Positions 1 through 9,845 are shown, numbered from the stretch's first letter. The stretch: DNA of 64,000 nt from Oscillatoria sp. CS-180 (GCF_028330965.1 NZ_JAQMUB010000037.1:186001-250000); one strand, 5' to 3'. Translations and numbers: made by a program. The notes: generated by a model from the letters alone, not told the origin.

Positions 1-94
1 AGGAGCCTGTAGCCAATCCTCATAAATTCCTCAAACTGTTGATCTACAGATGAGTGGAATTAGAAGTCTAAATCGCTTGTTGAGACTAATTTTT

Positions 95-2551
95 ATGACT
101 CAAGCAATCCACTCTTCTCCAGTCAAAGTTACAGGAAACGCTGATTTTATCCGTTGGTTCGACAAAATTGGTATTGATGACGTTCCCCATGTCGGCGGCA
201 AGAATGCCTCCTTGGGAGAAATGATTCAGCGACTGACTGCAAAAGGTGTACAGGTTCCTACGGGTTTTGCTACAACAGCCTATGCCTACCGCTACTTTAT
301 TCGGCAGGCCAATTTGGAAGAGCCGCTGAAGGAACTCTTCGCTAATCTTGATGTGGAAGATGTTGATGCGCTTCGTCACTGTGGACGGCAGGCTCGCATC
401 TTAATTTTAGAAACGCCGTTTCCCCATGACCTATCGGGGGCGATCGCCCAGGCCTATCGTCAACTCTGTGAGCAAAGCAGGCACCCAAATATAGACGTTG
501 CGGTGCGCTCCAGCGCGACTGCCGAAGACCTGCCCGATGCTAGCTTTGCGGGACAACAAGAGACCTACCTCAATGTTCATGGCATTAAAGGTGTCTTGGA
601 ATCCTGCCATAAATGCTTTGCCTCGCTGTTCACTGATCGCGCTATTTCTTATCGCACCCTCAAAGGCTTTGACCACTTCACTATCGCCCTGTCAGTCGGG
701 GTCCAACGAATGGTGCGCTCCGATCTCGCCACCTCCGGCGTGATGTTCTCAATTGATACGGAAACAGGCTTCAAGAATGCAGCCCTGATTACCGCCGCCT
801 ATGGCTTAGGAGAAAACGTAGTGCAGGGGTCAGTCACTCCTGACGAATACCTCGTCTTCAAGCCAACGCTGCAACAGGGATACCGTCCCATTTTGAAGAA
901 GCGATTAGGCAGCAAAGAACTCAAAATGATCTATGACGTGGGCGGTAGTAAGCTGACCAAAAACGTCCCTGTTTCTGAGACGGATCGTCAGCGCTATGCT
1001 CTCAGCGATGATGAAATTCTGACGCTGGCTCGTTGGGCCTGCATCATTGAAGACCACTACTCTCAAGTGCGAGGCCTGCACAGCCCCATGGATATTGAGT
1101 GGGCTAAGGATGGTCTGACGCGGGAATTATTCATCGTTCAAGCTCGACCTGAGACCGTGCAATCTCAGAAATCAGAATCGGTGTTACAGACCTATCATCT
1201 TCAGACTGACGTGAAGGCGCTGACGCCTTTGCTGGAGGGACAGGCCGTGGGGGAAATGATCGGTCAGGGGCAAGCTAAGGTGATTCGCTCAGTCCAAAAC
1301 ATTGCTGAGTTTCAGCCCGGCGAAGTCCTGATTACTCAGCGCACTGACCCTGACTGGGAACCCATTATGAAGCGAGCCAGCGCAATTGTGACCGATCAGG
1401 GTGGCCGGACCTGCCATGCTGCAATCATCGCTAGGGAAATGGGCATCCCTGCCATTGTGGGCTGTGGCGACGCCACCGATGTGGTGCAGACCGGATCGCC
1501 AGTGACGGTGTCCTGTGCAGAAGGCGAGGTCGGTAAAGTCTATGAGGGCTTGCTGCCCTTTGAGGTCGAAAAGACTGCGATCGATCAGGTGCCGAGTACG
1601 CGCACTCAGATTTTGATGAATGTTGGCAATCCAGAGGAAGCCTTTCGCCTAGCGGCAATTCCCTGTGACGGTGTGGGACTGGCACGGATGGAATTTATCA
1701 TTGCCAACCACATTAAAGCGCATCCCTTAGCGCTCCTTCAGTTTGACCAAATTAAGGACTTTGAGGCTAAACAAGAAATTGCCGCTCTGACAGCACGCTA
1801 TCCTCACAAGCCAGATTACTTTGTGGAACGGCTAGCCCACGGTATTGGCACGATCGCTGCTGCTTTTTATCCCAAACCTGTTGTCATTCGCCTGTCGGAT
1901 TTCAAGAGTAATGAGTACGCTAATCTGCTGGGCGGCGTGGACTTCGAACCCGTTGAGGAAAATCCAATGATCGGCTGGCGGGGGGCTTCTCGCTACACTG
2001 ATCCGCGCTATCGCGATGCCTTTGGGTTGGAGTGCAAAGCTTTGGGACGTGTGCGTCACGATATGGGGTTGACCAATGTCATTCCGATGGTGCCGTTCTG
2101 TCGCACACCGGCGGAGGGCGAACGGGTACTTGCGGAAATGGCAAGCTATGGCCTCAAGCGAGGCGAAGCCGGTTTGCAAGTTTACGTCATGTGCGAAATT
2201 CCCAACAATGTTGTTTTGGCGAAGGAATTTAGCCAGATTTTTGACGGATTTTCCATTGGCTCCAATGACTTGACCCAGCTCACGCTAGGGCTGGATCGCG
2301 ATTCCGCTCTGGTCGCGCACCTGTTTGATGAACGCAATGCTGGGGTGATGGAGACTGTCCGCACGGTGATTGAACGGGTAAAAGGATGCGATCGCAAGAT
2401 TGGCATCTGTGGTCAGGCTCCGAGTGATTATCCTGAATTCGCTCAGTTCCTGGTCGAGCAGGGGATTGACTCCATTAGTCTCAATCCCGATTCGGTACTC
2501 AAAACAACCCTCACCATCGCTGACGTCGAACAAAAGCTTAACGGACGTTAA
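95..2551 (+). CDS. ppsA: Phosphoenolpyruvate synthase
   Basis: Makes phosphoenolpyruvate from pyruvate and ATP (gluconeogenic direction) through a phosphohistidine. About 818 residues, the usual length. Seen: N-terminal ATP-grasp/PPDK nucleotide-binding part starting near GGKNASLGEM, the swivelling phosphohistidine domain with GGRTCHAAIIARE (His is the phospho-carrier), and a C-terminal PEP-binding TIM barrel ending with SIGSNDLTQLTLGLDRD. An upstream in-frame ATG at 50 exists, but the ATG at 95 matches where relatives begin and drops a 15-residue basic leader. Stands alone; a hairpin follows at 2571. Confidence 0.95.
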   Translation: MTQAIHSSPVKVTGNADFIRWFDKIGIDDVPHVGGKNASLGEMIQRLTAKGVQVPTGFATTAYAYRYFIRQANLEEPLKELFANLDVEDVDALRHCGRQARILILETPFPHDLSGAIAQAYRQLCEQSRHPNIDVAVRSSATAEDLPDASFAGQQETYLNVHGIKGVLESCHKCFASLFTDRAISYRTLKGFDHFTIALSVGVQRMVRSDLATSGVMFSIDTETGFKNAALITAAYGLGENVVQGSVTPDEYLVFKPTLQQGYRPILKKRLGSKELKMIYDVGGSKLTKNVPVSETDRQRYALSDDEILTLARWACIIEDHYSQVRGLHSPMDIEWAKDGLTRELFIVQARPETVQSQKSESVLQTYHLQTDVKALTPLLEGQAVGEMIGQGQAKVIRSVQNIAEFQPGEVLITQRTDPDWEPIMKRASAIVTDQGGRTCHAAIIAREMGIPAIVGCGDATDVVQTGSPVTVSCAEGEVGKVYEGLLPFEVEKTAIDQVPSTRTQILMNVGNPEEAFRLAAIPCDGVGLARMEFIIANHIKAHPLALLQFDQIKDFEAKQEIAALTARYPHKPDYFVERLAHGIGTIAAAFYPKPVVIRLSDFKSNEYANLLGGVDFEPVEENPMIGWRGASRYTDPRYRDAFGLECKALGRVRHDMGLTNVIPMVPFCRTPAEGERVLAEMASYGLKRGEAGLQVYVMCEIPNNVVLAKEFSQIFDGFSIGSNDLTQLTLGLDRDSALVAHLFDERNAGVMETVRTVIERVKGCDRKIGICGQAPSDYPEFAQFLVEQGIDSISLNPDSVLKTTLTIADVEQKLNGR

Positions 2552-2567
2552 GAGAGAGAACCGATCC

Positions 2568-2597
2568 CACGTCAGGTGGGCATTGCTCACCTGACAC
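2568..2597 (+). terminator. Hairpin after ppsA
   Basis: GTCAGGTG at 2571 pairs with CACCTGAC at 2588; the inner GGC/GCT extends the stem through one G-T pair, leaving a 3-base loop. There is no T-run after it, which is common for cyanobacterial ends. Likely 3' end of the ppsA transcript. Confidence 0.55.
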
Positions 2598-2751
2598 TAC
2601 CGCTAGCCGTTAGATGGAGTATTTGCAAAAGGCTTAGGAATTCTATAGCCTTAGTCCAATTTGGGAGGCAGGGGGTAGCGTAAATTCAACGGCAAGATCT
2701 AAGTAAAATGAAAGCAACAACTTTCTTGCCAGTGTCAGACAGCTTTCTGCG

Positions 2752-3534
2752 ATGCCCTCTCCTCTTCCCGGCATGGACCCATATTTAGAACAACCAGCGT
2801 TCTGGTCCTCGTTTCATAGTCGCTTTATCGTGGCCTTGGCGGATGCGATTGAAACCCAGTTGGCTCCCGACTACTACATCGAGGTAGAAGCACGTACCTA
2901 CTTAGACAATGCAATAGAGGGAGCATTAATGGGTATTCCAGATGCTGTCATTGTTTCAAATGCTCAGAAAGAGACACTGCTGCAACCTTCTGATGTAGGA
3001 GTGTTAGCGGTGCAGGTTGAGCCTCAACAGGTGGAAGTGCCCATTCCAGAAGAAGTTACAGAGCGCTATCTGGAGATTCGTGATTTGACATCGGGAGCCG
3101 TCATTACCGCCATTGAATTACTTTCACCCAAGAACAAGCGCTCAGAGAAAGGACGCATGACCTATACAGAAAAGCGGACTCAGATATTGGGAAGTGCGAC
3201 CAGTCTGGTCGAGTTGGACTTACTTCGAGCTGGATATCCCATGCCACTTTCAAGTAATGTCATGCCCACTCCGTACCGAATCTTGGTTAGCCCCAGCTAT
3301 CAGCGTCCCAAAGCCGACTTGTATGGTTTTGGCCTGCGGCAGCCCCTGCCTACAATCACCATTCCGCTGAAGCCTGAAGACGATGCGATCGCGATCGCTC
3401 TACAGCCTATCTTCGAGGGCGTTTATGAGCGTGGTCGCTATCAAACCCGCATCGACTATACCCAAATGCCGCCAGCTCCTAGCCTGTCTGAAGCAGATCA
3501 AGTTTGGCTGAAGGAACATCTTCACAACGTCTAA
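2752..3534 (+). CDS. DUF4058 family protein
   Basis: 260 residues. The start MPSPLPGMDPYLE is the signature opening of DUF4058, a family abundant in cyanobacteria with no established function. The middle has the family's EIRDLTSG and ITAIELLSPKNK stretches, which resemble the core of restriction-endonuclease-like folds (a resemblance only). No signal peptide. Its stop overlaps by 4 bases the convergent gene ending at 3531. Confidence 0.85.
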   Translation: MPSPLPGMDPYLEQPAFWSSFHSRFIVALADAIETQLAPDYYIEVEARTYLDNAIEGALMGIPDAVIVSNAQKETLLQPSDVGVLAVQVEPQQVEVPIPEEVTERYLEIRDLTSGAVITAIELLSPKNKRSEKGRMTYTEKRTQILGSATSLVELDLLRAGYPMPLSSNVMPTPYRILVSPSYQRPKADLYGFGLRQPLPTITIPLKPEDDAIAIALQPIFEGVYERGRYQTRIDYTQMPPAPSLSEADQVWLKEHLHNV

Positions 3535-3806
3535 TCTTCCTCATCGACGTCTTCTGTAAACTCCTCAATCGTCAGCAACGCCTCATCTGATTCAGAGGGA
3601 TCCTGTCTTAAACGGTCAATCTCCTGATCAAACTGCTCTCGACCGCGATCAAAAAAGTCTGACTCAGATCTCAAGATGACGTCAATATCATCAGGAATCG
3701 GGACAGGGGGATGAGCTTCTTGAAAATCTGCCTGTAGGGGAGTTGCAGACACTATGCTGCCCAAAAGGGCGATCGTAACCCCTGTAATAAAGCGACTTAA
3801 GTCCAC
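3531..3806 (-). CDS. Small exported acidic protein
   Basis: 91 residues, family not recognised. A hydrophobic N-terminal segment (FITGVTIALLGSIVSA) followed by TPLQA-D looks like a Sec signal peptide, so the mature part would be a ~65-residue acidic periplasmic peptide (ends DVDEED). Start is GTG at 3806, supported by an AGGAGG ribosome-binding site 7 bases upstream; there is no ATG alternative. Function unknown. Confidence 0.6.
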   Translation of the reverse strand: MDLSRFITGVTIALLGSIVSATPLQADFQEAHPPVPIPDDIDVILRSESDFFDRGREQFDQEIDRLRQDPSESDEALLTIEEFTEDVDEED

Positions 3807-3949
3807 AAAATCCTCCTCACAAGTTTCTCAACTTGATGAGATAGCGTAGGGCCAGTTCTCATAGCTCTATTGATGACGATCTAGCTCTAAGTTAGTTCGA
3901 TAGCAGTCAGCTATGATTCCTCTTTTTTGGCTTGAAACCACAATAAATC

Positions 3950-4705
3950 ATGGGAATCGAGACAGGCACCGGGCAAGTTGTTTGGCATGATCTTTTAACG
4001 CCCTCTGTAGATAAAGCAAGGGAGTTTTATGCCCAACTCCTCGGCTGGAAATACAAAGTCGAACACACGGATAACTTTGTGTGGAGACCGGGTGAGGCTG
4101 ATTACCCATTGATCTTAGCCAACGGAGAAGCTCATGGGGGGTTTGTCAATACTGGGTGGGAGATATCTCCTTGCTGGGCCGCCTATGTCAATGTTGAAGA
4201 TGTTGATGCCACGACAGCAAAAGCAGAGATCTTAGGGGCAACAGTTTACCAACGCCCTTTCAACACTCCAGGAGTAGGACGCAGTGCAGTCATTCGAGAT
4301 CCCCAGGGAGCTATCATCTGCTTAAACTCTCCTACCCATAACTTTCCTACTCCTAAAGGTACGTTCCTATGGGATGAACTAATGACCGCAGACCTTGAAT
4401 CAGCGAGGCAATTCTATAGTGAATTGTTTGCTTGGAAGTCTAAGGACGTTGATATAAAGGAGATGAAATACGTCCTCTTTGTCAATGCAAACAACATTAA
4501 TGTAGCTGGAGCAGTGCAGCAAACTAATGCCGTCGATTCTGCAATTTGGTTACCTTATCTCGCAACTAACACCATCGATTTATCAACAACAAAGGCAAGG
4601 GTACTGGGTGCAGTAGTTACGGCAGAAATTGATAGACCACATGCAGGACGGCTTAGTATCCTTATGGACCCAACGAAGGCTATGTTTGGTCTTATGCATC
4701 CATAA
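3950..4705 (+). CDS. VOC family (glyoxalase/bleomycin-resistance-like) protein
   Basis: 251 residues made of two VOC modules: residues ~5-125 (TGQVVWHDLLTPSVDKAREFY opening, written here only in part) and ~135-250 (LWDELMTADLESARQFY). The double-module layout with PxG-like spacing resembles the 27-kDa antigen/Cfp30B glyoxalase subfamily. Substrate cannot be told from sequence. Convergent with the pentapeptide gene, 18 bases apart. Confidence 0.8.
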   Translation: MGIETGTGQVVWHDLLTPSVDKAREFYAQLLGWKYKVEHTDNFVWRPGEADYPLILANGEAHGGFVNTGWEISPCWAAYVNVEDVDATTAKAEILGATVYQRPFNTPGVGRSAVIRDPQGAIICLNSPTHNFPTPKGTFLWDELMTADLESARQFYSELFAWKSKDVDIKEMKYVLFVNANNINVAGAVQQTNAVDSAIWLPYLATNTIDLSTTKARVLGAVVTAEIDRPHAGRLSILMDPTKAMFGLMHP

Positions 4706-4723
4706 ATGGATGAGTTGGAGACA

Positions 4724-5254
4724 TCAGTTTGGTCCCCACGTTATCCAATCACGTGACATTCCTGTAGGCGCATATTCATCATTCAAACGAATCTGAGAAA
4801 CATCCGTTCCCTGTAGATCAACGCTTTCAAAATCGACGCCATCTAAACAAGCACTGTTTATATTAGCCCGTCGAAAATTTGCTCCACTGATATCCGCTTC
4901 CGTGAGATTGGCTCCCCTCAAATCGGTTTCTTCTAAATCGGCAGCTCGCATATCAGCTCGTGTCAAATTACTACCGATCAAATCGGCTCCTGCCAAAGAG
5001 GTGCCGATTAAATTAACTCGTTCAAGGTTGGCGCCGCTCAAATCTGCACCGCTTAAATCTGCATCAGTAAAATTGGTGCCACTCAAATTTGCTCGCGTAA
5101 GATTTGCACCAGAAAGATTAGCTCCAGTTAGATCTGCACGGCTTAAGTCAATACCACTGAGGTTGTGATTGCTAAGGTCAGCGCCATGAAGATTGAGGCC
5201 AGAAAAATTGCGATCGCCTTGATTGTACTCGTGCAAAAACTGTTGAATATTCAT
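4724..5254 (-). CDS. Pentapeptide-repeat protein
   Basis: 176 residues. From residue ~15 to ~160 nearly every fifth position is Leu/Phe/Met with A(D/N)LSG-type repeats (HGADLSNHNLSGIDLSRADL and so on), predicting a right-handed quadrilateral beta-helix of about 28 repeats. No signal peptide, so cytoplasmic. Such proteins are common in cyanobacteria; most functions are unknown. C-terminus ends in a short non-repeat tail (SRDWITWGPN). Confidence 0.9.
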   Translation of the reverse strand: MNIQQFLHEYNQGDRNFSGLNLHGADLSNHNLSGIDLSRADLTGANLSGANLTRANLSGTNFTDADLSGADLSGANLERVNLIGTSLAGADLIGSNLTRADMRAADLEETDLRGANLTEADISGANFRRANINSACLDGVDFESVDLQGTDVSQIRLNDEYAPTGMSRDWITWGPN

Positions 5255-5316
5255 TTTTATTGCTCCAAACCGTACCTAATCTGATCCTGAATCCTCATAA
5301 AAAACACATACTTCTC

Positions 5317-5350
5317 TGAGTTGGTGTTCTGACAAGCCAACACCAACTCA
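5317..5350. repeat. Perfect 12-bp inverted repeat
   Basis: TGAGTTGGTGTT (5317-5328) and AACACCAACTCA (5339-5350) are perfect reverse complements around a 10-base spacer. It sits 63 bases upstream of the leftward pentapeptide gene and 120 bases upstream of the rightward broken gene. It could be an operator, a leader hairpin of either transcript, or (with a T-run at 5364) a stop for a short unseen RNA. Confidence 0.6.
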
Positions 5351-5469
5351 AATCTGAGTGCTATTTTTTGTTGAATTAAAACCAGATAATTCAATTATTG
5401 CTTGGCATTAGTCGAAGAAGTCAATTCGTTAACACAATGAAAAGGTATGTAAACGCTAGAAGGATCAAC

Positions 5470-5690
5470 GTGAAAGACAGAATAGAGCTTGTTATGGCGC
5501 AGACCCTAATGTCTTCAACCGTTGAAAATTATGCAGCTAAAGTGAATTAGCGCAACGGTATGGTTTTGAAAAATTACTGTCATTTCTATCTTTAATCAAC
5601 CTGACATTAAATGCTTATCTGTATGACCATGAAAGCGGTCTGGATTTGAGGACAGACATCAAAAAACAAATGCTAAACTTAGTGATATAA
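5470..5690 (+). pseudogene. Frameshifted small gene, function unknown
   Basis: GTG at 5470 has a good AGAAGGA site 5 bases upstream and opens VKDRIELVMAQTLMSSTVEN; this frame stops at 5548. The frame one base back continues from about 5541 with ELAQRYGFEKLLSFLSLINL and ends in KKQMLNLVI, stop at 5690. Together they give one coherent ~73-residue helical protein, one base short of being in frame. The junction (GCTAAAG) is not a standard slippery heptamer, so a one-base deletion is more likely than programmed frameshifting. Homologues not recognised. Confidence 0.6.
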
Positions 5691-5974
5691 GCGAATAATT
5701 TCATTTCTCGAAAATAATTCCTGCTAAGGGGACTGGGAATTTCGAATGCCATTTTCTGACCTAAAAAGACAATTGGTGTAAAAAAGAGTTCCTGTTGAAC
5801 CGGATACTAACTAGTTTGTGAAGTGACGTTCTGAAAGGCTTTACTTTTTTGTTGAACTAACTTTTTTTGTTGAGGCAATTAGAAATTAAACCCCGAGAAA
5901 ATGTGCGTTTGATTGTCTGTTATCGGTTCGGTTAGGGGTTGAAAACATTCAAGAGAAAAGTTAGGAGGGGTGCC
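5691..5974. other. AT-rich gap
   Basis: No convincing gene. Two copies of T6-7GTTGA occur around 5845 and 5862, echoing one near 5364; they may be chance in AT-rich DNA. Presumably carries the promoter of the next gene. Confidence 0.4.
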
Positions 5975-6313
5975 ATGTCCTCTGCTGTTCAGCGCCAAGA
6001 AACGCCTGATAAATGGGTGGTCTCCACCTTGCCTGATCCCTGGAACACGCTCTCAAAGGTGAACACGATGCATCGCTACCAAAGAATCCCATTAGATCCC
6101 AGTCACGAATTGACAGGGCGGCCTGCTCGAAAAGCTATTTTGCCTGAGGGTATTCCTGAAGCGCTGAGGATTCCCCAACATACAGGACCCGTTCGTAGTG
6201 CTGTGGCAATCCTGCTGGAAGATGAACTGAAGTTAGCTAATCGAATGGATGAGCATCTGCGACACGACATTCAAGACGCGATCTCATTTATAGAGATAGC
6301 CAGCAGGCAATAG
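5975..6313 (+). CDS. Hypothetical protein, 112 residues
   Basis: Not recognised. ATG at 5975 is preceded by AGGAGGGG 4 bases upstream, a strong site, and is preferred to an in-frame TTG at 5939. The product is soluble and moderately charged: a Pro/Arg-rich N-terminal half (LPDPWNTLSKVN) and a C-terminal helix (DELKLANRMDEHLRHDIQDA). Convergent with the lipid kinase gene. Confidence 0.6.
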   Translation: MSSAVQRQETPDKWVVSTLPDPWNTLSKVNTMHRYQRIPLDPSHELTGRPARKAILPEGIPEALRIPQHTGPVRSAVAILLEDELKLANRMDEHLRHDIQDAISFIEIASRQ

Positions 6314-6343
6314 CTATGGCTTGTTCCAGCTTGAATGTCTAAG

Positions 6344-7045
6344 TCATAGCCACCATAGGGTTAGCCCGTAAGCTAAAAAAGCGCTTCCTAGAGGAACGGT
6401 TAGATTGTCTAATCCTAGTTTTGAAAAGGACTCTAAGAACGTCGCAAATAGGGCGGCAAGGAGAGCGATCGCGCTAACCGTCAAACCTTGCCCATATACA
6501 ATGCGGAGCACGAGAAAGCAGGCGACAAAACTCACAACCAGCATCGCGCTTGTTCCCTCCCAGCTCTTCTTCATATCCCAAACCTTATAAATGTGGCGAC
6601 CTAGGGATTGACCTACCAGTGCAGCCATGCCGTCTCCCCAAGTCATCGTCAAAATTCCCAAAGCTGCGAATTCAGGATGACCGTTTCCCCAAAACACAGC
6701 CGTCAGTACGCCAATGCTAATGGCATAGAAAAAGGTTCCTAAACTGGTTCGGCCAACACTATTAATTCCGGGCAAAATCGGCAGCCAGTAGGACAGTAGT
6801 GCGACGCCGCTAAAGACTATAGAAGCGGCAATTCCCATCCAGGCCGGAGTTTGTAACCACCAGGCCAGTAGAATTACGTTTCCTGCCCCGATATGAACAA
6901 TCTTGCGGGTCACTTCTGAGGAAACGGATCCAGTCCAATATAAGCCTTGCGAGATTAAGCCGACTGTCCCTAACCAAAGTCCAACTAAGGCCACCTGTAC
7001 CACTGGCAGTGGCAAACCTGTGAGATCTAGCAGGGCATCTCGCAA
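6344..7045 (-). CDS. Phytol/dolichol-kinase-like membrane protein (SEC59/DGK1/VTE5 family)
   Basis: 233 residues with about 6-7 membrane segments. SEVTRKIVHIGAGN (~40-53), TMTWGDGMAALVGQSLGRH and DMKKSWEGTSAM match the CTP-dependent lipid-kinase family. Plant and Synechocystis relatives phosphorylate phytol for tocopherol and chlorophyll salvage; that role here is inferred. Starts with TTG at 7045 behind an AGGAAAGG site; no upstream ATG fits. Confidence 0.8.
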   Translation of the reverse strand: MRDALLDLTGLPLPVVQVALVGLWLGTVGLISQGLYWTGSVSSEVTRKIVHIGAGNVILLAWWLQTPAWMGIAASIVFSGVALLSYWLPILPGINSVGRTSLGTFFYAISIGVLTAVFWGNGHPEFAALGILTMTWGDGMAALVGQSLGRHIYKVWDMKKSWEGTSAMLVVSFVACFLVLRIVYGQGLTVSAIALLAALFATFLESFSKLGLDNLTVPLGSAFLAYGLTLWWL

Positions 7046-7199
7046 TACCTTTCCTCAGTTCCGTGGAAATACTCTATCGTTTTTCATCACGCGGTTGCTC
7101 TATCCTCCTGCTACTCTGCCATCATTCTTCAACTCTTCCACTCTTTAAAAAGCGCTGTAAGTTTAAAGGGAGCACACCGCAGGAGAGGCGATCGCGCTA

Positions 7200-8594
7200 A
7201 TGCTGGCTTACGTTCTTGCAATTGTTATCGCCATTGGCAGCTTTAGCTTTTATATGGCAGCCTTTTTCGTGCCAGAGATTCATCGTCGCCAGGATTTTTT
7301 CTGGAGTGGCTTGGGCCTGTTTTATGCCGTGGTGCTGTGGTTTTGTGCTGGACGAATTACCGGGGCAGTGCTGCTGGGACAGACTGCCAGTGTGGCACTG
7401 CTGGGCTGGTTGGGCTGGCAGACGCTGACACTGCGTCGGGACCTAACCCCTGAGACCGTTAGAACACCCGTGACAGGGGAAGATTTGCAGCGCTGGGGAC
7501 AAGGGCTGCAACAGCAGCTAAAGACGTATATCAAGGTCGACTCTTTGATCAACAGCATTCAGGCTGTTTGGGCGGATGTGCGTGGGGCGGTTTCATCAAT
7601 GCGAAATCGAACTGCGGGACCTAGAGGCGTCGATGTTTCATCTGATGTGCCGCCCTTGAAGCGATCGCCCGCTTACGAATTTGAGACGGCTCCGGGAGAA
7701 GGTCAATCGGTGCCTTCAGAGTTTGCCACCGTTTCCGCTCGCAGTCCTCAGCAGGGGACTACACCCATTCCAACAGAACCTCCTTCAGACAGTTCTGCCT
7801 CTTTGGAGACAGAAGAGGTCGCTGCGCCCAACGAAGGTGCCGCTCCAGCAGAGACTGTAGAAACGGCTGCGGCAGAAGTGGAAACCGCTGAAACCGAAAT
7901 CGTCAGGGCCAATAGACAACCTGCGCAGGCTGCACCATTCAAGACCAGTAAGACACCACAGCGGATCACTGCGACTCAAAAGTCGTCCCGTCCAGCAATG
8001 CGTCCATCCCAGCCCGTCACTTCTGAGCCAGCCGCCCAAGGGTCGAAACCTATTCCAAAGGGTACGAAGAAAGTCAATCCTGTCGCCGGAGTAGCGGCAT
8101 GGTTTGGAGATATGGCAAAAAGTTTCCGTAAGCCGAAGCCTCAACGGGCCGTGATTGAAATTCCGCGACGAGCACCGTCTATTCCGCGATCGCCGGACGC
8201 AGCGGAGGCCAAACCATCCTCCCCACCCAGACGCCCCATATCATCACAAACCGATGCTAGCTGGGTTGATGTCGGGGACGCTGATAAAAAGGACGAAAGT
8301 ACAGTACCTCCAGCAGTACCTCAAATAGATAGAGAGCCTCCGCGATCTCCAGCTGATGCGATTCAAAGGACTATACAGCCGCAAGCAGCAGAGAGCGACA
8401 GCAACGAGTCTGAGTTTGAGCAAAACTGGCCGGATGAAGCATCACAAGTAGGATCCACGCCGTCTTCAACTGAGTCCTTTGATCGAGCCAGTGCAACAGA
8501 AACGAACTGGCCAGATGAAGTCCAAAATAGCCCTCCCACCTCGACGCCCGCACCGGCGACAGATGACGATGAAGAGAGCAATTGGCCCGACTAG
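7200..8594 (+). CDS. Ycf66 family protein with long disordered tail
   Basis: 464 residues. Residues 1-~110 match Ycf66: MLAYVLAIVIAIGSFSFYMA and two further membrane segments ending GWLGWQTLTLRRDLTPE. The remaining ~350 residues are Pro/Ser/Ala/Glu-rich and probably disordered. The tail has three NWPD motifs: QNWPDE (~404), TNWPDE (~441) and NWPD as the very last residues. Start has AGGAGAGG 12 bases upstream. Ycf66 is found in cyanobacteria and plastids; function is unknown. Confidence 0.85.
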   Translation: MLAYVLAIVIAIGSFSFYMAAFFVPEIHRRQDFFWSGLGLFYAVVLWFCAGRITGAVLLGQTASVALLGWLGWQTLTLRRDLTPETVRTPVTGEDLQRWGQGLQQQLKTYIKVDSLINSIQAVWADVRGAVSSMRNRTAGPRGVDVSSDVPPLKRSPAYEFETAPGEGQSVPSEFATVSARSPQQGTTPIPTEPPSDSSASLETEEVAAPNEGAAPAETVETAAAEVETAETEIVRANRQPAQAAPFKTSKTPQRITATQKSSRPAMRPSQPVTSEPAAQGSKPIPKGTKKVNPVAGVAAWFGDMAKSFRKPKPQRAVIEIPRRAPSIPRSPDAAEAKPSSPPRRPISSQTDASWVDVGDADKKDESTVPPAVPQIDREPPRSPADAIQRTIQPQAAESDSNESEFEQNWPDEASQVGSTPSSTESFDRASATETNWPDEVQNSPPTSTPAPATDDDEESNWPD

Positions 8595-8790
8595 TCATTG
8601 ACTTGACGACCTTAGCCTGAAGATTTTAACGATTTTGCTGTAGCTGATTGACAGCCTACATTGCGTTGCTTGTCTAGCATCCATTTGAATTGCCCACCCG
8701 AAATTATAGGAAAGGTTTAGATCGGCAATGAGATTGAGGACCGCATATCTAGCTAGGATAGAGAGTGGACGTTAGGTTAACGACAGCGCA

Positions 8791-9813
8791 ATGGATCTTG
8801 TAACGCTTCAGGGATGGTTGGATAATGCGGCTTTTGCCATCCTCTTTGGGACAATGTTGGTTTACTGGATTAGCGTCGCTTTTCCACGAATAACCTTTTT
8901 ACCCGCTTTTGGCACAATGGGAATGGTTGTCGCTAATTTGGCGATCGCTGCCCTGCTGACAGCCCGCTGGATTGAAGGCGGCTACTTCCCCCTAAGTAAC
9001 CTCTATGAGTCACTCTTCTTTGTCACCTGGGGAATCACAGCGGTGCATTTGATTGCCGAGCGCATGAGCCAGAGTTCGCTGGTGGGCACCGTCACTGCCC
9101 CCGTTGCTATGGGTATCACCGCTTTTGCTGCGCTGTCGTTACCCGACACGATGCAGGTTTCAGAACCTCTCGTGCCTGCTCTGAAATCCAACTGGCTGAT
9201 GATGCACGTCAGCGTCATGCTGCTGAGCTACGCGGCGCTGATGGTGGGGTCCTTGATGGCGATCGCATTCCTTGTCGTCACCCGAGGACAGGCCGTTGAG
9301 CTACGCGGCAGTTCCGTGGGCACAGGTGGATTTCGTGATGTCAAGCTACGGCGCAACGGAGTTGCGGTCGATACATTGTCCACAACACCAGAACTCGCGA
9401 CAGCAACGGCTGGGGGAGAGACCAGGAACACTGCCGTTTTGGAAAAAGTAGCGGTTCAGCCTACTGCAACGAGCACACTCATTCCTCAACGGTTGACATT
9501 AGCCGACACCTTAGACAACATCAGCTACCGCATCATTGGTCTAGGGTTTCCGCTGTTAACGATTGGCATCATTTCTGGCGCTGTTTGGGCCAACGAAGCT
9601 TGGGGATCTTATTGGAGCTGGGACCCTAAGGAAACCTGGGCACTGATCACCTGGCTTGTCTTCGCCGCCTACCTCCATGCCCGCATCACTAAAGGCTGGC
9701 AAGGACGTCGCCCTGCTATTTTGGCGGCCTCTGGCTTTTTAGTCGTCTGGGTCTGCTACCTCGGCGTCAACATTCTAGGGAAAGGGCTACATAGCTACGG
9801 CTGGTTTTTCTAG
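8791..9813 (+). CDS. ccsA: Cytochrome c biogenesis protein CcsA (ResC/CcsB type)
   Basis: 340 residues, multi-spanning. The [15 protein letters not shown] heme-handling motif lies near residue 275, with flanking histidines in loops, as in System II heme export/ligation proteins that mature cytochromes f and c6. A ~60-residue soluble insert around residues 165-230 separates the halves. Partner Ccs1 is not in the window. Followed by a terminator at 9846. Confidence 0.93.
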   Translation: MDLVTLQGWLDNAAFAILFGTMLVYWISVAFPRITFLPAFGTMGMVVANLAIAALLTARWIEGGYFPLSNLYESLFFVTWGITAVHLIAERMSQSSLVGTVTAPVAMGITAFAALSLPDTMQVSEPLVPALKSNWLMMHVSVMLLSYAALMVGSLMAIAFLVVTRGQAVELRGSSVGTGGFRDVKLRRNGVAVDTLSTTPELATATAGGETRNTAVLEKVAVQPTATSTLIPQRLTLADTLDNISYRIIGLGFPLLTIGIISGAVWANEAWGSYWSWDPKETWALITWLVFAAYLHARITKGWQGRRPAILAASGFLVVWVCYLGVNILGKGLHSYGWFF

Positions 9814-9845
9814 ACACCGCAAAAAGCCGTCATCAAACGGCACCC

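Noticed and set aside
5364-5873. T6GTTGA motif seen three times
   Set aside because: Short and AT-rich; not enough to call a repeat family.
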